A stretch of 43,603 nt of DNA from a virus, in the IMG/VR virus record IMGVR_UViG_3300036791_000312, positions 1 through 43,603 of that record; one strand, 5' to 3'. The translations under genes were made by a program, and so were the position numbers. Under the pieces are notes generated by a model. The model did no database searches, was not told where the DNA came from, and was given only the letters and a program-made list of their open reading frames with translations. Below, one piece after another: positions 39,515-43,603 of the stretch; position 1 is the first letter of the stretch; every line of letters starts with the position of its first letter.

Positions 39515-39687
39515 GTCGCCACCGCCTTCGTGCGCGTCGAGCCGCTGTAGATCAGCTCGTGTCGACGGCAGAAGTAGATCTCCGTCGGCAGCTCGTCGTC
39601 GAGGTCGACGATCGTTGCCCAGGGCATCGCGGGCTCGTTGCAGCCGCGCACCTGGCACTCGTTCCGGCCATCTGCTAGCCGGTGCAT
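39511..39687 (-). CDS. Small Cys/His hypothetical protein
   Basis: This 58-aa frame starts at the ATG at 39687, overlapping the previous stop (TGATG), and ends in a 4-base overlap. NECQVRGCNEPAMPWATIVD and YFCRRHELIY supply CxxxxC and CxxH ligands, typical of small phage zinc proteins. Function unknown. Confidence 0.65.
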   Translation of the reverse strand: MHRLADGRNECQVRGCNEPAMPWATIVDLDDELPTEIYFCRRHELIYSGSTRTKAVAT

Positions 39688-39998
39688 CAGGTACCCTTCT
39701 GCGAGGCGGCGCCGACCGCCGAGTGCGTGAGGGGAGTCGCCTCCGTTCCGCGCTCGGACTGGTCGGCGCCACTCCTATGTACGCGGTCAGCGCAGTCCTC
39801 CAGGGTTCCGGCCAGCATCAGCCAGTGCCGTGAGCGTTCGAGTACGTCGTCGTCCGGGTCGACTGGCAGTGCCGTGTCGAGGCGCTGCGCGTAGAGACGC
39901 AAGAGCCGCGCCGCTTCCCGCTTGCACACGTCGGCCAGGTCGTCCGGTTCAACCCCGAGCGCATCGCACACGTACCCGGGTGTCGAGTCGTCATCCAT
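39687..39998 (-). CDS. Acidic hypothetical protein
   Basis: This 103-aa protein starts at an ATG with GGGAGGG upstream. Helical centre (DLADVCKREAARLLRLYAQR). It is the second gene of the leftward early operon. Function unknown. Confidence 0.6.
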   Translation of the reverse strand: MDDDSTPGYVCDALGVEPDDLADVCKREAARLLRLYAQRLDTALPVDPDDDVLERSRHWLMLAGTLEDCADRVHRSGADQSERGTEATPLTHSAVGAASQKGT

Positions 39999-40010
39999 TG
40001 CTCCCTCCCG

Positions 40011-40349
40011 TCAGGGGATGAGCCCGCAGGCGCGGGCGGTGTTGGGCCACGGCTCGAAGCCGCGGGCGAAGTAGCCGCGCATCGCGACGGCCAGCTGCAC
40101 CGCGGGTGGCCAGTGGTCGGCAGTGCCCCAGGCCGCGAGGTACTCGGGCCCGTAGCTCCGCATGAAGGTCACGTCCATCTGGAAGCCGCCGTAGTAGGGC
40201 GGGTTCGGGTCGGTCCAGCTCCCCTCGTGAGCGTGGATGCACGCGAAGTCGCGCACCAGGCTTTGAGGACTTGAGTTGGCACTCGGGGTCGAAGCCACGA
40301 GCGTCACGGCGACCGTTCCGGCCACCAGGATCAGGGCAGCTCTCCTCAC
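40011..40349 (-). CDS. Secreted Rpf-like muralytic enzyme
   Basis: This 112-aa protein starts at a GTG with AGGAGGG upstream; the longer frame is not supported. A signal peptide (RRAALILVAGTVAVTLVAS) leads to a lysozyme-like Rpf domain: FACIHAHEGSW with probable catalytic Glu42, PYYGGFQMDVTFMRSYGPEY, then RGFEPWPNTARACGLIP. In my memory this form is common in Thermoleophilia, which hints at the host. It may remodel wall peptidoglycan. It is the first gene of the early operon, an odd place for a lytic enzyme. Confidence 0.8.
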   Translation of the reverse strand: MRRAALILVAGTVAVTLVASTPSANSSPQSLVRDFACIHAHEGSWTDPNPPYYGGFQMDVTFMRSYGPEYLAAWGTADHWPPAVQLAVAMRGYFARGFEPWPNTARACGLIP

Positions 40350-40548
40350 GCAGTCCCTCCTGCTTGGGGTCAGGTGCGGCGTGAGCGGGACCGAGCGCGA
40401 GCTGGCGCGAGTGATCCGCGCCCTCGACTCCGCTCGGCGCTCCGCTCGCGCCTTCAAGACGGGAGGCCACAGGCGCGTCTACGCCGAGTCCCGTGGCTGC
40501 CGATTCTGAGTCGGGCCGGACTCCCGTCGAGCTCTCTGCGAAACGGAA

Positions 40549-40572
40549 GAAGGCGCCCTCGCGGGCGCCTTC
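40549..40572 (-). terminator. Intrinsic terminator or attenuator in the early leader
   Basis: A perfect 10-bp stem (gaaggcgccc with its complement) and a 4-base loop are followed, on the minus strand, by a pyrimidine run ttcttccgtttc. It lies upstream of the Rpf-like gene, so it would stop leftward transcription before the early operon unless overridden. It could instead insulate the operon from transcription entering from the right. Confidence 0.6.
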
Positions 40573-40636
40573 GGGCATACTTCGGGTGGGTTCGCTCGGA
40601 GCGCTAGTTGGCTCTACGAGCGGGCTTGCGAGGCTA

Positions 40637-40682
40637 GTGGCACTTTCGCTCGGCGCCGTTTGGGAGCGAGCGGAACTACCAC
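40637..40682. promoter_or_regulatory. Candidate operator pair upstream of integrase
   Basis: GTGGCACTTTCGC (40637-40649) and, on the other strand, GTGGTAGTTCCGC (40670-40682) share a G(C/T)GGNA(C/G)TT(T/C)CGC-like form, spaced 33 bases. Similar sequences flank the repressor gene (42475-42488 and 43176-43188), so they may be repressor sites controlling integrase and the early promoter. Confidence 0.4.
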
Positions 40683-40731
40683 TCGTTGCTAGACTCAGAC
40701 CTGTACCAGCATCACACGAACGGAGGCGACG

Positions 40732-42291
40732 ATGGACCAGCACTACCGCAGCGACCTGCCCTACGTCGGGCTCGTCCGGGTGTCCCGTGTGGGCGCCCGC
40801 AAGAAGAACGACCGCTACATCACCACGCGGATTCAGAAGAAGGAGATCCACGAGATCGCCGAAGGCCACGGCGTCAAGGTGGCCGAGATCCTGGAGGACG
40901 AGAACAAGACCGGGGCGAACCTCAACCGCCCGGCCTTCCAGCGGGCCCGCGAGCTCGTGCTCAGCGGCCAGCGCGGCGGGATCATCGTGATGAAGGTCGA
41001 CCGGCTCAGCCGCAACATGCTCGACCTGCTCAACACCGTGCAGGAGATCGAGAACGCGGGCGGCGCGATCTTCTCGGGTGACGGCGATCCCTCGATGCGC
41101 GACGCAACCAGCGCGATGATGACCGCGATGCGAGGCAACCTCTCGCAGGGCGAGCTCGGCAACATGAAGGACCGGATCGACAAGAACATGGCCGACGCCG
41201 TGAGCCGAGGCGTTCACCTTGGCAGGCCCTTCGGGTACGCGCGGCCGAAGCCCGGCAAGCCGCTCGTCGAGGACGAGATCGAGGCACCCATCGTTCAGCG
41301 CATCTTCGAGCTCCGGGCGGACGGCATGGGTTGGGTCCCGATCGCCCGCACGCTGAACGAGACGACGAGCGTGCGACCGCGCAGCGGCAAGCCCTGGAAC
41401 CACAACGCCGTCCGCGGGATCGTGCGGAACGACGCCTACCTCGGTGTCGTCCGCGGTGGCGGTCGCACCTACAAGGGCCCGCTCGCGCACGCCCCGCTCG
41501 TCTCGCGCGAACTCTGGCGGCGTGCGAACCGGGCGACCGGGACGCGCAAGGATCAGGTCGGCAGCGGCGCCTGGGAGGGTGGCTCGACGGGCGCGAGGCG
41601 CGGGCCAAAGGAGGGACATCTCCTGACGGGTCTCGTCCGCTGCGCCGGGTGCGGCTACGTGATGCAGCACTACCGGGCAGGCCAGGGCTCGCGGCGCTAC
41701 TACCGCTGCCCGAACCGTGGCAACGGGGCCTGCCAGGCCCCGGCGAACGTCAACGCCACGCAGGCCGAGACCTTCGTCGTCGAGCGCTTCAAGGCCCTCT
41801 ACCACGACGTTGAGGCGGTCGGCTTCCTCACCGATGAGCACGTCACCGCCGCGCAGGCCCGGTTCGATCAGGCCGAAGCGGGCTTCGTCTCGATGGCAGC
41901 GGCGCTGCAGACGCTGGGCTCGATGACGGCGCTGGAGAAGCGGCTGTTCCAGCAGAGCCAGGACGAGGTGCGGCGCGAGCTCGCGAACGCGGAGGCAGAC
42001 CTGCAGTCCGCGCGGGCCTCGGTCGCCTCGACCGACCTGCCCGTCGACGCCCTCCACGAGAACGCCTTCGACACCGAGCCGGTGGACGTGCAGCGTCACT
42101 ACCTAAGCCTGGTCTTCGCGGCTCTGGTCGTGCGGCGCTACCGCCCCGATCCCGTCGGGCTTCGGCACGAGCATGTGGCCGACCGGGCCCAGGTCGTTGG
42201 GCGCGACGAGGCGCCGGACGGGTCGGCCCGTCTGATCGACTTCTGCGCCGCACTCACCTGGAGCGAGCCAGCGGGTGCCGCGGTGCTTTAG
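40732..42291 (+). CDS. Large serine integrase
   Basis: This 519-aa protein starts at an ATG with GGAGG upstream. The resolvase domain (residues about 10-150) has catalytic Ser18 in LVRVSRVG, MKVDRLSRNMLD and the QGELGNMKDRIDKNMADAVS helix. The recombinase domain follows (HNAVRGIVRNDAYLGVV), then a zinc ribbon (VRCAGCGYVMQHYRAG, with CPNRGNGAC) and a coiled coil at about 375-440. It inserts phage DNA into the host chromosome; the gp3-like protein at 33411 should reverse it. The attP site is probably close but cannot be fixed without the host sequence. Confidence 0.95.
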   Translation: MDQHYRSDLPYVGLVRVSRVGARKKNDRYITTRIQKKEIHEIAEGHGVKVAEILEDENKTGANLNRPAFQRARELVLSGQRGGIIVMKVDRLSRNMLDLLNTVQEIENAGGAIFSGDGDPSMRDATSAMMTAMRGNLSQGELGNMKDRIDKNMADAVSRGVHLGRPFGYARPKPGKPLVEDEIEAPIVQRIFELRADGMGWVPIARTLNETTSVRPRSGKPWNHNAVRGIVRNDAYLGVVRGGGRTYKGPLAHAPLVSRELWRRANRATGTRKDQVGSGAWEGGSTGARRGPKEGHLLTGLVRCAGCGYVMQHYRAGQGSRRYYRCPNRGNGACQAPANVNATQAETFVVERFKALYHDVEAVGFLTDEHVTAAQARFDQAEAGFVSMAAALQTLGSMTALEKRLFQQSQDEVRRELANAEADLQSARASVASTDLPVDALHENAFDTEPVDVQRHYLSLVFAALVVRRYRPDPVGLRHEHVADRAQVVGRDEAPDGSARLIDFCAALTWSEPAGAAVL

Positions 42292-42417
42292 GGCAAGGCG
42301 AGCGGTGAAGGCATCCGACAGGTCCTGCCGAGCCGTCACCGTCGCCTCACCCCGAACAACCTCACGCCTGAGTCGCCTCCGTTTGGGTTGGCAGTGAGGA
42401 AGGTGTTCTACATGAAG

Positions 42418-42447
42418 CCGCCCGGCAGCGTCCAGCGCTCCGGGCGG
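42418..42447 (+). terminator. Hairpin downstream of integrase
   Basis: An 8-bp stem ccgcccgg/ccgggcgg encloses a 14-base loop, 127 bases after the integrase stop and upstream of the repressor. It ends in a short T-containing stretch (tgttcagttc). It may end integrase transcription. Confidence 0.45.
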
Positions 42448-42474
42448 TGTTCAGTTCGACTTCTCTCGCACGTA

Positions 42475-42488
42475 GCGGGAACTTCCGC
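42475..42488. promoter_or_regulatory. Candidate operator before the repressor promoter
   Basis: The near-palindrome gcgggaacttccgc lies just upstream of the proposed repressor -35. It resembles the operators at 40637-40682 and 43176-43188, with one extra base. It would allow autoregulation. Confidence 0.35.
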
Positions 42489-42499
42489 CCGCAACTCGC

Positions 42500-42529
42500 T
42501 TTACGTTCAGTCCGTTAAGCAGGCAGAAT
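42500..42529 (+). promoter_or_regulatory. Candidate repressor promoter
   Basis: TTTACG and CAGAAT are spaced 18 bases apart, 28 bases before the repressor's TTG start. This is the best sigma-70-like pair in the 266-base region 42292-42557. GC-rich hosts often have weak -35 elements, so the call is tentative. Confidence 0.45.
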
Positions 42530-42557
42530 CTGCAGACAACCTGGAGGCGACTCACCT

Positions 42558-43007
42558 TTGAGCGACCGCGGCGAGAGCTCAACCATCGGAGAACGGCTCT
42601 GCCAAGCTCGCGCGGCCACGGGTTTGACTCAGCGTGAGGCAGCGGCGCGGCTCGGGATCTCGCGCCGGGCGCTCTCGGACTGGGAGACCGACAAGCGGCT
42701 CCCGCACATGCAGCTGCCCGACCTGGCTGGCCTGTACGGCGTCTCGATCACCTTCCTCATGTACGGGATCGAGCCCGCCGAGGAGGCGGTCGCAGAGATC
42801 CAGCTGAACATCGACAACCTGCGAGAGCGGGTCGACGAGCTCACTCAGATCGTCCACAACGTCAGTCAGGATCTGACGACGGGTCTTCGAGAGGCAACGG
42901 CCGCCCTGGAGGCCGTGCAAGTCCTCCTGGAGCGTTCCTTCGCGGAGCAGGCGCTGCGAGATCTCGAAGCCGCTCAAGTCCGCGTCGGAGATGCCGTAGG
43001 CGAATAA
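42558..43007 (+). CDS. XRE-family repressor with coiled coil
   Basis: This 149-aa protein has a TTG start; GGAGG lies about ten bases upstream. A clear XRE helix-turn-helix covers residues 12-70 (ARAATGLTQREAAARLGISR, then RALSDWETDKRLPH). The rest is an amphipathic helix (IQLNIDNLRERVDELTQIVH and onward) suited to dimerisation. No peptidase-type C-terminal domain of the LexA/CI kind is present, so induction would not go by RecA self-cleavage. It likely maintains lysogeny through the operators nearby. Confidence 0.85.
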   Translation: MSDRGESSTIGERLCQARAATGLTQREAAARLGISRRALSDWETDKRLPHMQLPDLAGLYGVSITFLMYGIEPAEEAVAEIQLNIDNLRERVDELTQIVHNVSQDLTTGLREATAALEAVQVLLERSFAEQALRDLEAAQVRVGDAVGE

Positions 43008-43175
43008 GCAGGACGGCACGCTCGGCGGCCTGCGCATCGGCAGCCGCAGCGGTTGCCGTGAGCCCCTGCACTCCTCCCCTTTGGGCCGATCTTGCCTACC
43101 GCGCCTGCGCCTACCACCTGCTCAGAAGTCGCTCACTCTAAGCCCCTACACGTGGCAACGCCAACGGGGGACTAT

Positions 43176-43188
43176 GCGAAAGTGCCGC
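43176..43188. promoter_or_regulatory. Candidate operator between repressor and lysis genes
   Basis: On the minus strand it reads GCGGCACTTTCGC, differing by one base from the site at 40637-40649. It lies in the 225-base gap between the converging repressor and small membrane-protein genes. That gap holds no gene I can support. Confidence 0.4.
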
Positions 43189-43232
43189 TACGTGCGCGAA
43201 GTTTGAGGCCGCCCGGCCGCCCCCACTGCACG

Positions 43233-43427
43233 CTACGACGGCCTCTGCGGCCACTCCTGCGTCGGGTCGTCGTCGACGGGCTCGTCATCGAATCGCTCGC
43301 GCTCGACGAAGACGCCGAGGCGAGTGATCCGGATGCCACTGTCCCGCCGGATCAACCGGAAGGCGAGCACGAGCGCGAGCGCGAGCACGGCTGCGCCGAG
43401 CAGCGCGTAGACCACCTCGTTCCTCAT
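43233..43427 (-). CDS. Small membrane protein, holin candidate
   Basis: This 64-aa protein starts at an ATG that overlaps the endolysin stop (ATGA). One membrane span (VVYALLGAAVLALALVLAFR) is followed by RLIRRDSG and an acidic C-terminus. Its coupling to the endolysin suggests a lysis role (holin or similar). One-span holins exist, but nothing proves it here. Confidence 0.6.
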   Translation of the reverse strand: MRNEVVYALLGAAVLALALVLAFRLIRRDSGIRITRLGVFVERERFDDEPVDDDPTQEWPQRPS

Positions 43428-43603
43428 GCAACCCGCACGAAGACCGTGGCCTGCCCGGAGGTAGACCGCGTGCGCCGCATCACCTCACCGCCGTTGGAGT
43501 TGTCGCTCTCAGAGGTGTTGCCCTCGATCGCCGTGAAGGAGCCGGGCGAGCTCCAGGCCTCGAACAGGCCGATGTGGTCGTACTCGCCGTTCCAGTCCCA
43601 GTC
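43424..43603 (-). CDS. CHAP-domain endolysin, 3' part
   Basis: This is the 3' end of the endolysin that begins at 735: 59 codons plus stop, of which the first 18 (43550-43603) duplicate bases 1-54. It ends GEVMRRTRSTSGQATVFVRV then A. FTAIEGNTSESDNSNGG is the usual last strand of CHAP domains. The duplicate copies differ at one residue: W-E-W at the left end and W-D-W here. Joined, the gene has no frameshift. Confidence 0.85.
   Translation of the reverse strand, partial: DWDWNGEYDHIGLFEAWSSPGSFTAIEGNTSESDNSNGGEVMRRTRSTSGQATVFVRVA
43550..43603. repeat. Contig-end repeat, right copy
   Basis: Direct repeat of bases 1-54 with a single mismatch (g at 43595 for c at 46). Removing one copy gives a circular length of about 43549 bases. 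Confidence 0.9.

Larger units (their letters stand above)
40350..40731. other. Divergent control region between early operon and integrase
   Basis: This 382-base region holds a leftward-reading hairpin (40549-40572), two inverted candidate operators (40637-40649, 40670-40682) and the integrase ribosome site. A TAGACT at 40690-40695 could be a -10 element, but no -35 is at the right distance. The leftward early promoter must also be here. I see no convincing gene. Confidence 0.5.

Noticed and set aside
39991-42099. 702-codon open frame opposite the integrase
   Set aside because: It lies on the reverse strand of the integrase and is a GC-driven shadow; its composition (Arg/Val/Leu-rich, no domains) is not protein-like.
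42292-42557. attP site
   Set aside because: Serine-integrase attP sites are short and lack a fixed motif; without the host attB or prophage ends no core can be named.
42412-42561. 49-codon frame MKPPGSVQRSG... ending at the repressor start
   Set aside because: The stop overlaps the repressor TTG, as coupling would, but the frame contains the hairpin, the candidate operator and the promoter; more likely non-coding.

Overview
The window is a high-GC, gene-dense bacteriophage genome. Genes almost all overlap by 1 or 4 bases, GTG starts are frequent, and I see no tRNA, rRNA, insertion sequence or CRISPR array. Bases 1-54 recur at 43550-43603 with one mismatch, and a CHAP-type endolysin gene runs across that join. 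The contig is therefore most simply a circular or circularly permuted complete genome of about 43.55 kb. A large serine integrase, a gp3-like recombination directionality factor and an XRE repressor mark it as temperate. Sheath, tube, gp25, J and I proteins mark it as a contractile-tailed (myovirus-type) member of Caudoviricetes. The host is probably actinobacterial. The Rpf-like enzyme at 40011-40349 resembles, from memory, proteins of Thermoleophilia; that is an inference, not a search result.

Layout. (1) 1-23760, leftward (minus strand): reading in the direction of transcription, small genes and an HNH endonuclease lead to a ParB-like protein, a TET/JBP-like dioxygenase and an FkbM methyltransferase, then small and large terminase, portal, scaffold, HK97-fold capsid, connector and completion proteins. 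Tail genes follow in PBSX/Xkd-like order: sheath, tube, two chaperone frames with a likely -1 frameshift, tape measure, LysM protein, hub with two lytic domains, collagen-like spike, gp25, J, I and collar fibre. The endolysin and a small membrane protein continue across the contig ends. (2) 23833-26030, rightward: a six-gene cassette led by a tiny protein and a protein with a histone-H1-like Lys/Ala/Pro tail, closed by a strong hairpin. (3) 26219-40349, leftward: about 35 mostly small genes. Nearest the promoter are a secreted Rpf-like enzyme, zinc proteins, RusA, a Cas4-like nuclease, two ParB-like proteins, the directionality factor and a RepA/DnaB-like ATPase whose 3' end carries iteron-like repeats. 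Regulators (a C2H2 zinc-finger protein, a winged-helix protein, a HigA-like protein) and unknowns follow. (4) 40350-43232: a control region with the integrase and repressor (both rightward) and four copies of a candidate operator.

Working model. The repressor and integrase set up lysogeny. The leftward early operon supplies excision (directionality factor), replication (ATPase plus iterons) and recombination (Cas4-like, RusA). The late operon builds and packages a contractile virion whose hub carries its own wall-cutting domains, and the CHAP enzyme lyses the cell. No DNA polymerase or primase is recognisable, so replication probably depends on host enzymes. The most interesting unexplained unit is the ParB-TET/JBP-FkbM trio coupled to the terminase genes. 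It could be a DNA base hypermodification pathway in which an oxidised pyrimidine is O-methylated.
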